A stretch of DNA of 37,443 bases from NCBI GenBank assembly GCA_031264075.1, contig JAISEO010000020.1, positions 1 to 37,443 of the forward strand, given 5' to 3'. Made by a program: the position numbers and the translations under genes. Each line of letters begins with the position of its first letter. The stretch's first letter is position 1. This document shows, one piece after another, positions 18,474 through 26,400 of this stretch. Below the pieces are notes generated by a model. It saw nothing but the letters and a program-made list of their open reading frames with translations. It searched no databases and was not told where the DNA came from. This DNA comes from Coriobacteriales bacterium (GTDB lineage: Bacteria; Actinomycetota; Coriobacteriia; Coriobacteriales; UBA8131).

Positions 18474-20390
18474 CTATTTCTCTTCCTCGGGGTCCACGAC
18501 TTCGTAGTCGGCCTCCAGAAGCTCTTCATCCGGGGAGCCTGCGTCTGCGGGCGCAGCGTCTGCGGGAGCAGCACCAGCGGCGCCGGCCTGAGCATCGGAG
18601 TAGACAATCTCGGCCAGCTTGTAGCTCGCCTGTTGCAGTGCCTCGGTCTTGGTTCTGATGTCGTCGACGCTGCTCCCTTCGAGGGCCTTCTTGAGTTCGT
18701 CGAGTGCAGCGGTTACCGAAGCCTTGGTATCCTCGGGCACCTTGCTACCCAGGTCGTCCATGGTCTTTTGTGTGGAGTACACCAGCGAGTCGGCGGTGTT
18801 GCGCACCTCGACCTCGCTCTTGCGGGCCGCGTCTTCCTCGGCATGCGACTCCGCGTCCTTTACCATGCGGTTGACCTCATCGTCGCTGAGTGCCGTGGAG
18901 CCGGAGATGGTTATCTTCTGCTCCCTGCCGGTGCCCTTGTCCTTTGCGGAAACGTTGACGATACCGTTGGCATCGATGTCAAAGGTCACCTCTATCTGCG
19001 GGATACCGCGCGGTGCGGGCGGAATGTCGGTGAGCTGGAACTTGCCCAGGGTCTTGTTGCCCGACGCCATCTCGCGCTCGCCCTGCAGCACGTGGATCTC
19101 CACCGAGGTCTGACCGTCTGCCGCCGTGGAGTAGATCTCCGTCTTCTTGGTGGGAATCGTGGTGTTGCGCTCAATCATCTTGGTCATCACGCCGCCCATG
19201 GTCTCCACGCCGAGCGAGAGCGGAGTCACGTCCAGAAGCAGGATGCCCTCGACGTCGCCGGCCAGCACGCCACCCTGTATGGCAGCGCCCAGCGCCACAA
19301 CCTCGTCGGGGTTGACGCTCATGTTGGGATCCTTGCCGGTGAGGCGCTTGACCAGGGCCTGCACGGCGGGCATGCGCGTGGAGCCGCCTACGAGGATGAC
19401 CTCGGCGATGTCTCCCATGGCAATGCCGGCGTCCTTCATGGCGCTTTCAACCGGCTGCTTGCAACGCTGGAGCAGGTCGCCGGTTATCTTCTCGAACTCG
19501 GCGCGCGTGAGCGTGTAGTCCAGATGCTTGGGGCCGTTGGCGTCGGCGGTGATAAACGGGAGGTTGATATTGGTCTGCTGTGTGGAGCTGAGCTCCATCT
19601 TGGCCTTTTCCGCGGCCTCCTTGAGGCGCTGGAGGGCCATCTTGTCGGCGCGCAGGTCTATCTGGGTGTCGGCCTGGAACTTGTCGGCCAGCCAGTTGAT
19701 TATGACCTGATCCCAGTCGTCGCCGCCGAGGTGGTTATCGCCGTTGGTGGAGAGGACCTCAAACACGCCGTCGGACAGCTCCAGTATGGAGACGTCAAAG
19801 GTGCCGCCGCCCAGGTCGAAGATGAGTATCTTCTCATCCCTGCCGGCCTTGTCTAGGCCATAGGCAAGCGCCGCGGCAGTGGGTTCGTTGACGATGCGCA
19901 GGACCTCAAGGCCGGCAATCTTGCCCGCGTCCTTGGTGGCCTGACGTTGGGAATCATTAAAATACGCGGGAACGGTGATGACCGCCTGCGTAATGGTTGA
20001 GCCGGTATACTTCTCGGCATCGGTCTTGAGCTTCTGCAGGATCATCGCGCTTATTTCCTCGGGGGTAAAGGCCTTGCCCTCGATGTCTACCTCGACGCGA
20101 CCATCCTTGCCGCTCGTTACCTTGTAGGACACGGTGGCGCGCTCACTCGCGACCTCCGAATACTTGCGTCCGATAAAGCGCTTGATGGACGAGACGGTAT
20201 TCTCCGGATTGGTCACGGCCTGGTTCTTCGCGGCCTTGCCTACCACACGCTCGCCGTCCTTGCGAAACGCAACGACGCTGGGGGTAGTTCGGTCGCCCTC
20301 TGAGTTTACGATGATGGTTGGCTCGCCGCCCTCCATCACCGCCATTGCAGAGTTGGTGGTACCCAGGTCAATTCCTAGAATCTTAGCCAT
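18474..20390 (-). CDS. dnaK: DnaK (Hsp70) chaperone
   Basis: DnaK is the central ATP-dependent folding chaperone. The start at 20390 gives the canonical [16 protein letters not shown], with AAAGGAA 5 bases upstream. An in-frame ATG at 20405 would overlap this SD. The ATPase domain contains [15 protein letters not shown] and [11 protein letters not shown]. The substrate domain contains [17 protein letters not shown] and [16 protein letters not shown]. The C-terminal tail is Ala/Gly/Asp-rich and ends [12 protein letters not shown]. 638 residues is the normal length. It is the first gene of the dnaK-grpE-dnaJ-hspR-clpB operon. The 5' untranslated region from the promoter at 20554-20582 would be about 155 bases. 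Confidence 0.97.
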   Translation of the reverse strand: MAKILGIDLGTTNSAMAVMEGGEPTIIVNSEGDRTTPSVVAFRKDGERVVGKAAKNQAVTNPENTVSSIKRFIGRKYSEVASERATVSYKVTSGKDGRVEVDIEGKAFTPEEISAMILQKLKTDAEKYTGSTITQAVITVPAYFNDSQRQATKDAGKIAGLEVLRIVNEPTAAALAYGLDKAGRDEKILIFDLGGGTFDVSILELSDGVFEVLSTNGDNHLGGDDWDQVIINWLADKFQADTQIDLRADKMALQRLKEAAEKAKMELSSTQQTNINLPFITADANGPKHLDYTLTRAEFEKITGDLLQRCKQPVESAMKDAGIAMGDIAEVILVGGSTRMPAVQALVKRLTGKDPNMSVNPDEVVALGAAIQGGVLAGDVEGILLLDVTPLSLGVETMGGVMTKMIERNTTIPTKKTEIYSTAADGQTSVEIHVLQGEREMASGNKTLGKFQLTDIPPAPRGIPQIEVTFDIDANGIVNVSAKDKGTGREQKITISGSTALSDDEVNRMVKDAESHAEEDAARKSEVEVRNTADSLVYSTQKTMDDLGSKVPEDTKASVTAALDELKKALEGSSVDDIRTKTEALQQASYKLAEIVYSDAQAGAAGAAPADAAPADAGSPDEELLEADYEVVDPEEEK

Positions 20391-20553
20391 TGGTATTCCT
20401 TTCACTTTTTGGGGGAAGATCCGTACGCCTCAACACGCCACTGCCTCCCCACTGCTTCCTGTACTGCACAACACTCCCTGCCTGCTATGCCTTCGCGCCG
20501 TTTTGGGCGCTTACTCCAAGCAGAATAACGATATATTATTTTGCATGTAACAC

Positions 20554-20582
20554 AGGATATAATCTAAGTGCGTGCCTGTCAA
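20554..20582 (-). promoter_or_regulatory. dnaK operon promoter
   Basis: On the minus strand a perfect TTGACA (20582-20577), a 17-base spacer and TATCCT (20559-20554) form a strong sigma-70 type promoter. The -35 sits inside CTTGACA-N7-ACTTAGA, which has the layout of a HAIR operator (CTTGAGT-N7-ACTCAAG) but matches it only partly, so HspR control at this exact site is a guess. Confidence 0.65.
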
Positions 20583-20585
20583 GTT

Positions 20586-20619
20586 ATGTTACCGAGGCGT
20601 AAGGGAGTTGTGAGGGAGG
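20586..20619 (+). repeat. Direct repeat copy A at the left edge of the accessory block
   Basis: This 34-base sequence opens with ATGTTACCGAGGCGT, which recurs exactly at 29467-29481. The whole 34 bases match the second copy at about 28 positions, in the same orientation. It begins 3 bases upstream of the dnaK -35 box. The remaining bases 20620-20756 are a purine-rich stretch with no gene that I can support. Confidence 0.6.
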
Positions 20620-20756
20620 GAGGGATACGGATGGGGAACGAGTGGTGAGAAAGAGGACTGCTACCAATAAGACAGATTGCCAAACTGCCTATTCCAAGAA
20701 AGCTTAACGAAGTTTCCCGACTGAAATTCCCTGCAGAATATAGTCAGGTGCACCAG

Positions 20757-20900
20757 TCAGTCATGCTCGACATTGATCCCGAATGCTGTGAATATCTCAC
20801 ACTGGGCCTTGGTCGGGGTGGAGACGACCTTGCCGTAGTGGCCGTGGAACCGCGTATTACGGTACGAGCCCAGACGGAGCATCAGCTCTGAGAGGGAGTA
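20757..20900 (-). pseudogene. C-terminal scrap of a transposase-like gene
   Basis: An open frame runs from 21275 to 20757, but only its last 47 or so codons look like a natural protein. These contain SELMLRLGSYRNTRFHGHYG and KVVSTPTKAQCEIFTAFGI, which resembles the C-terminal end of IS1634-type transposases as I remember them. Upstream of base 20900 the frame passes into the palindromic element at 20901-21062 and then unrelated sequence, so the reading frame there is accidental. The gene was truncated, perhaps by that element. Confidence 0.4.
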
Positions 20901-21062
20901 AGGAACTGTCAGAAAATAACTTGTACGTATCCTGCGGCCAGATTGCTCCAGCTCCGCGTTGGCAACAGGCGGCATTACCACAAGTAGGGCCACCTGTTCC
21001 CGCCTTGACCTGGAGCAATCTGTTCCACAGGCTATCGTACAATTTATTCTCTGACAGTTCCT
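20901..21062. mobile_element. 162-bp palindromic MITE-like element
   Basis: The ends AGGAACTGTCAGAAAATAAC (from 20901) and its near-exact inverse (down from 21062) start imperfect inverted arms. These extend at least 52 bases and, with small gaps, about 73 bases to a short central loop near 20975-20990. Nothing is coded inside. The ends resemble those of DDE-type insertion sequences, but I cannot name the family. No clear target duplication flanks it. It abuts the transposase scrap at 20757-20900. Confidence 0.6.
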
Positions 21063-21438
21063 AGCGCCTGGAAAGCTGCATAGGCAAACATAACAATTTG
21101 ATCGACGTCGAACATTTCTTCTGGGAGCTTCTGGGAGCTGCCATCTGACTTCTGACTCCTGATTGATCAGATGCATCATGTCAAAAGCCGGAATTCCGGC
21201 GGAATAGCGGCTGGATTCTGCTATCCTTACGAAAAGCAAATTCCTATCGGATAACCGCAGCATTAACCGCAACACAACAAAACGAACTGACCGATCGGAT
21301 CATCACAAATCTAATTGAGCTTAGATAGCCGCTGGGGTAGACAGGCAAGGAAAGGGAAGCTTTGATGGCAAAAAAGATTTTTGGCAACAGTTTCAAAAAA
21401 AACAAAGAATGTTTGTTATCATTTGATAGGACTTTTAA
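21063..21438. other. Gene-free AT-rich stretch ahead of the MqsR-like/Panacea pair
   Basis: No open frame here resembles a protein. The stretch holds a short tandem of TTCTGGGAGC (about 21117-21137). At 21417-21428 TATCA-TT-TGATA is a perfect small dyad just ahead of the toxin ATG and is a possible operator. No convincing -35/-10 pair is visible, only weak A/T-rich candidates near 21391-21421. Confidence 0.4.
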
Positions 21439-21804
21439 ATGACGGACAGAAGGAGAGTCGAGTTCTTTCTCGCCTATATGAAGAGACACGCAAGCGAGCG
21501 ATTCATTCTTATCAACAGGGCGAAGAACAAAGGAGCCATCCAGAGGCTCGGCTTATCAATTGAGACAGTAAAGAAGATAGTCCTCAAACTTCATGTCGGC
21601 AACTACTCAAAAGGACCGCTTCGTGACGAATCAGGTAAGCACAATGATGTATGGGTTTTTGGCACCAGTTACGAAGAGACTGATCTGTACATCAAGTTTT
21701 CAGTGACAAAAACAGATGGCGAAACAGGTGTTGTCTGTGTCTCCTTTCATGAAGCAGAAAGAGAACTCGACTTCCCGTATGGAGAACAAAATGGAAACAA
21801 TTGA
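21439..21804 (+). CDS. MqsR-like toxin (RelE-fold) of a type II TA pair
   Basis: The protein has 121 residues. After an N-terminal helix (VEFFLAYMKRHASER) it has a short strand pair, then LGLSIETVKKIVLKLHVGNY, and a C-terminal sheet with DVWVFGTSYEETDLYIKFSV and CVSFHEAERELDFPY. This is the architecture of the MqsR-like family, in which the final SFH is conserved. Such proteins act as mRNA interferases. Only a weak AGGA precedes the ATG at 21439. The stop overlaps the start of the next gene by 14 bases. The order is toxin first, as in mqsRA. AT-rich composition marks recent acquisition. Confidence 0.7.
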   Translation: MTDRRRVEFFLAYMKRHASERFILINRAKNKGAIQRLGLSIETVKKIVLKLHVGNYSKGPLRDESGKHNDVWVFGTSYEETDLYIKFSVTKTDGETGVVCVSFHEAERELDFPYGEQNGNN

Positions 21805-22792
21805 AACATTCTGCCCATCATGCTGTAAGCCAGTCGCCGCCGCTACCATTGAGAGAAATGAGGATTCTCTGGTAAAGGGCGAGCCGGTCACCTCGTTCGC
21901 CCGCATAGCTGTCTGCCCGCTCTGCGGAGAAGAGATAGGTGATTCCAGACTTGAAGAGGGAAACGTCCAGCGTGCCTATGATGCCTACCGCAGCCGCCAC
22001 AACCTGATCAGCCCTGGCCAGATAAAGGCCCTGCGCTCAAGGCTTGGTATCTCCCAGAAATCGCTCGCGCTCCTTCTCGGAATCGGCGAAGCAAGCATCG
22101 TGCGTTATGAGGACGGAAGCCTTCCCAGTACGTCTAACAACAGGTTGCTTCTTGACGCGCTTACCAATGAAGGTATGCTGAGGGTACTCAGAGAAAACGG
22201 ACGGCTCATACCTCCAACCCAGCTCAATAGAGCACTGGAAGCGCTGAATGGGACAGCTGATTCTGGCGGCCCATCCAAAGAGTACGCGCCACCAGAATCA
22301 GACGGAACTACTGGTTACAAGGTGCCTGACATTGATTATATTGGACAGTGTGTCTCCTTGCTTGCATCCCTCTGTCGCTTGAGCTACATTACACGAATAG
22401 GCAAGGCTTTGTTCGTAAGCGACTTTTTAGCCTTTGAGAGCCGGGGCGAGGCTATCACCGGGCTGCGCTATGCTCGTATGCAGCATGGACCTGTTCCTGT
22501 TGACTATAGCGTCTTGTTCCAGTCGCTGGAACGCTTGGGTTACATAAGCAGGACAAGAAACGAATATGGGGAATGCATCTACCCGAAGGTTGAGAATTAC
22601 GATGCCATTACCGAAGAGGACATGAGGTCCTTAAAAAAAGCCGCTCAGTTCGTTGATTCGTTTACGTCTGTTGAAGAACTAAGTAATTGCACTCACTCTC
22701 TCGCTCTTTGGGCCTGTCGTAGGAACGCAGAAATCATTGAGTTCGAGGCAGGCGATGAAGTGACACGTCTTGTTGCGTCACAAAAGGGATGA
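21791..22792 (+). CDS. Antitoxin with zinc-finger, helix-turn-helix and Panacea (DUF4065/SocA-like) domains
   Basis: The protein has 333 residues from the ATG at 21791, chosen because GGAG lies 6 bases before it. Residues 5-50 are an MqsA/YgiT-type zinc site with CPSC (8, 11) and CPLC (42, 45). Residues 60-125 are an Xre-like helix-turn-helix: SPGQIKALRSRLGISQKSLA then LLLGIGEASIVRYEDGSLPS. Residues 170-310 are a Panacea domain (DYIGQCVSLLASLC, KALFVSDFLAFES, TGLRYARMQHGPVPVDYSVL). Panacea domains are known as promiscuous antitoxin modules, so the toxin may be neutralised through the C-terminal half, with the N-terminal half repressing the operon. It overlaps the toxin gene. Confidence 0.8.
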   Translation: METIETFCPSCCKPVAAATIERNEDSLVKGEPVTSFARIAVCPLCGEEIGDSRLEEGNVQRAYDAYRSRHNLISPGQIKALRSRLGISQKSLALLLGIGEASIVRYEDGSLPSTSNNRLLLDALTNEGMLRVLRENGRLIPPTQLNRALEALNGTADSGGPSKEYAPPESDGTTGYKVPDIDYIGQCVSLLASLCRLSYITRIGKALFVSDFLAFESRGEAITGLRYARMQHGPVPVDYSVLFQSLERLGYISRTRNEYGECIYPKVENYDAITEEDMRSLKKAAQFVDSFTSVEELSNCTHSLALWACRRNAEIIEFEAGDEVTRLVASQKG

Positions 22793-22797
22793 CCCAG

Positions 22798-23262
22798 TGA
22801 CCGCCAACGTCCCCATAGAGCCGAAGACGGTTATTTCTCGCTGCACACGGTGCGCTACGGGAAAGCTGCGGGGAGCATAGCGGCTGACGTATCGACCAAC
22901 CCGCAGCCCTTGGTCGTCCTTGCAGCTATTTTCTCTTGTGTAGGCCATAGATCAGCTGCGATAGGTCTACCTACACCTTGGGCGCGTGCGGGATCGTCTC
23001 AAGAGAGCTGCACAATGCTACCTCACGAGACATACGGAGCTTGTAGAAACGATTAGAAAGTGTCAAGCCACGCTTCGCTCCTTGGGCTTGACACCCGGTA
23101 GCTCGACGCCCACAATGCTTCGCATTATAGCGCCGAGGCAGCTACGAGCGGAAAATGGTAACTGCGCTTGCGCATCTCAGACGGGAAGTCTTCTCTCTTG
23201 ATGAGTTCTCTTTGTGGCATAAGCCCCTTGTAGACTATGAGGTCGATAGGGTGCAGGTGTAA
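22798..23262 (+). pseudogene. Decayed gene with shifted frames, family not recognised
   Basis: Protein-like stretches appear in three different frames in order. YFSLHTVRYGKAAGSIAADV to about 22960 comes first. DRLKRAAQCYLTRHTELVET to about 23090 is next. SYERKMVTALAHLRREVFSL continuing to HKPLVDYEVDRVQV, with a stop at 23260-23262, comes last. Each is bounded by stops or frame changes, which suggests one former gene with at least two frameshifts. I cannot name it. The stretch also holds two hairpins at 23060-23145. Confidence 0.35.
23060..23145. other. Two tandem hairpins in the decayed region
   Basis: GTGTCAAGCC (23060-23069) pairs perfectly with GGCTTGACAC (23085-23094). Three bases later GTAGCT (23098-23103) pairs with AGCTAC (23140-23145), enclosing partly paired arms and an AATGC-TTC-GCATT tip. 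No T run follows. They could be remains of a repeat element or a structured RNA. I cannot decide which. Confidence 0.4.
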
Positions 23263-23358
23263 GTGCAGTAATGTATTCAGCCGAGCGCTACTAGATAGAA
23301 CGTTGCGCGCATACAGGATTTTGTGTATCTACTTGCGTTTCTGAAGCAAACATCGCCA

Positions 23359-23383
23359 CATCTGCCCTTCGTGGTGGCAGATG
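23359..23383 (-). terminator. Possible hairpin at the 3' end of the helicase-nuclease transcript
   Basis: CATCTGCC (23359-23366) is the exact inverse of GGCAGATG (23376-23383) with a 9-base loop, 76 bases past the stop of the minus-strand gene. There is no T run on that strand, so the terminator call is weak. The remaining bases 23263-23458 hold nothing else I can support. Confidence 0.35.
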
Positions 23384-23458
23384 GTGAAAATTGACACAGG
23401 GTGTACCGGAAACCAACAAAGTAGTCCTGCTTCATAATTATGCATGTGCCGTTCCCGG

Positions 23459-26400
23459 CTATGACGCAAAAGAGGGCAGTGTTATATCTCCCGAGTCTGT
23501 CAAGGCCAGCTTGCCGGTTGCCAGTGCCTTTCGTATTGCTTCGCCAAAGATCTGCGTTATACGAGATGCAACCCGTTGATAGCCAAATCTCTGGGCCATG
23601 GCACGTATCAGATCGGCTTTGGGTATCTCACCTGTCTCCTGCAGTACATCAAGGGCGCAGGCGATTATCTCTTCATCTGGTAGCTGGTCGGCAGAACGCA
23701 TACTTCCGGCAATCTCACCAACGCGATAGAGACAATACACTTCTGGATCTTGGCTGGTCCGCCAGATAAAAATGTCCTCACCACGTACTGTTTCTCTGTG
23801 AGGGATGAGCCCCAGAATCTGCTCACTCCTGTTTTGAACCTGTCTGCCGCTTCTGCCTATACCAAAACTCTCCCTTACCTTATTGCACAGGAGCTGTTTT
23901 TGGATAGGGGCCTCGAAAGTGATGATCTCTTCAAAACGCTTCTGTATCTCGACGGCGTGCCCCTGTTGGTAGTCATCGGAAGAAACAGGGGTGAGAGGCA
24001 ACATTGCTCTGTCATACTCTTGTCGCAAACATGAATAGTCGATTATCGGAGTCGGCCCTGGCTCATATTCCCTCTGCAAGATGATGGGAGTTGGCTGCAT
24101 ATCACTTGCCTGTATCTCAGCTGACTTTACATCATCAGTTCTGTCGCTCGCCTGATCGTTTTGATTCACCAGAACCTCAGATTCTTTTTCTGCGGTCTGC
24201 TTCTTGGCCTCTTCAAGGAACTCAAGCAGGTTCTCGAGGACTCTTTTGCGGTTTGCCCACCAATCCAGAGTCCATATGCGATGGATGCTCCACCCGAGAC
24301 TTTCAAGCATCTGGGATTGTGTTATTGCTCTATCGCGAGCCAGCCGTGCCTTGCTATACGAGTCACCGTCTAGGAGTATTCCGGCCAAATAGCTCCTGCT
24401 CTTATGAAGTGGATCGATGACTCCAACGTCCACCTTGAACGAAGAACGACCTATGCTGCAACGCGTCTCGTATCCATGTTTAGCAAGTTCCCCGGCTATC
24501 TCCTCGGCAATGGTGTCAGTAGTGGTACCGTCCGCACTGTTTGAAATCTCGCTTTGAGTCAGGAACTGCTTTCCTCGCTGCGCGTATTCCAGGAAAGCCT
24601 TGAGTGTCCGAGGACCTGGAGAAGCTGCTCGTCCAATATCAATCCGGTCAGGCGAAAGCACTGCAAATACCAACATTTCCTTTCGCGCGCGAGTTATTGC
24701 CACATTCAGTCTCCGCCAGCCGCCTTCCATATTGATGGGCCCAAATCGCATGGCCATCTTGCCATCCCTGTCAGGAGCGTAAGTGACAGAGAAGAAAATC
24801 GTGTCACGTTCATCTCCTTGGACATTCTCCAAATTCTTGATAAAGAGCGGCTCTTCGGACTGCATTGCCCATTGCTCAAAACCTGGATCAGCGTAAAACG
24901 CCTTTTGCAACAGGTCCTCAATGAGTGTCTGTTGCTTTACGTTAAACGTAATGATCCCAATACTTGAAGCTGCACCCCCCTGCAGGCTGTATCTTCCTTT
25001 CAACTCGCTAACGATAGCTTCAGCCTCTGCCCTGTTCTCGCCTTTTCCATCGTAGCACCCGTCGACGCTGCGGTAGATCACCCGCATGGTTCTGTCATCA
25101 GCCGAGGGGAACGTGTGGAGTTTACTCTCATAAAAGTGAGTATTGCTGAACGAAATGAGGCTCTCATGCCTGCTCCTATAATGCCAATCAAGATAGGTCT
25201 CGGGTAGATTGATGGCCAGGCAATCGTCGAGGATGGATTCCATGTCAGAAATGCTCTCAAAATCCTCATCAGATACCTGGCCCTGGAAGAACATGGTGGG
25301 TGGCATCTGCTTGGGGTCTCCAACCACAACCGCATGTCTTGCACGAGCAAGGGCACCCACCGCCTTGCATGTTTGAAGCTGTGAGGCCTCATCAAATACC
25401 AGCAGATCAAAGGGTTCCTGGTCAAAGTCAAGGAATTGCGAGACAGAGAGCGGGCTCATGAGCATACAGGGACTCAACTTGGAAAGCAGTTCTGGTATCT
25501 GGGAGAACAATTCGCGTATGCTGATGCCCCTCCCCTTGCTCCTTATGGCGCGTTTGAGTACAGCGGCCTCAGAGCCTTTTGAGGCTACTGCCGTAAGATC
25601 GGGGATACGGTTGGTGAGCTTACGCACGAGTTCTTCCTTGGCACACTCCCTCAACTCCCCATCGGCCCTTTGATATTGCCGTATCATCTCGTCGAATATG
25701 CTGCCTGAGAAGTTCGTCAGTTCGGTTTCTGACTTCAGTGAAGCCACACACATGGCTTTGTACAGCGCCTTTTTGTAGGAAGGGAGCAACTCTTCAGCGT
25801 TTACCTCACTCTCAAGGGCACATACTACTGAACTGAGACCCATCTGCCGCGCGGTTTCCGCGAGATTGCCCCACGCAGACCATTCCTGTAAGAACTGGCT
25901 GTTCTGGGAAACGCTCTCGCAGAACTCTTTTTGGACTGTGTACCAGGACTCATGTTCTCCACACGTGGGCAGTCCAAGGCTCTCTGACAACCTTGACTCC
26001 TGTTCCGCCAAATTCTCTGAGGTTCTGATGAAATTACCCAACTTGTCAAAGCCAGCTTTGTTTCCGGCAAGTTTTTCCCGTATGGGTAGATAGCTATCAT
26101 CTTGCAGGGAAGAACTGGCGCTATAGGCGCAAGCGACAGCAGTCATGACGTGACTCCAATTGACCGTATTCAAGGTGGCATATCGCTCAATGAGAGGTTG
26201 TATCATCTTGAGGTGTCGCTCAAATTCTGTTGTCTTGGCCGTATAGATCTGCAGTACTCGAAGGACACCTGCCATCTGTGTTTCTTCTACGGGGTTAATC
26301 AGATGCTGGCTTACGCGCTCCATAACGGTTTGCTTGGCCCTTTTACGCTTGAGGATCCCCTGCATTCTCGCGTCAGTCCAGTCCTTTTCGAGACCGGAAT

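Noticed and set aside
18633-19856. 407-residue open frame opposite dnaK
   Set aside because: It is a shadow of the dnaK reading frame with no recognisable motif and no SD.
21062-21275. N-terminal half of the 172-residue minus-strand frame as a real protein
   Set aside because: It crosses the palindromic element and unrelated DNA; only the last 47 or so codons look protein-like.
22798-22881. Start of a DUF1062-like protein (PIEPKTVISRCTRC)
   Set aside because: The similarity is a short cysteine pair from memory, the frame stops after 28 codons and the following sequence does not match that family.
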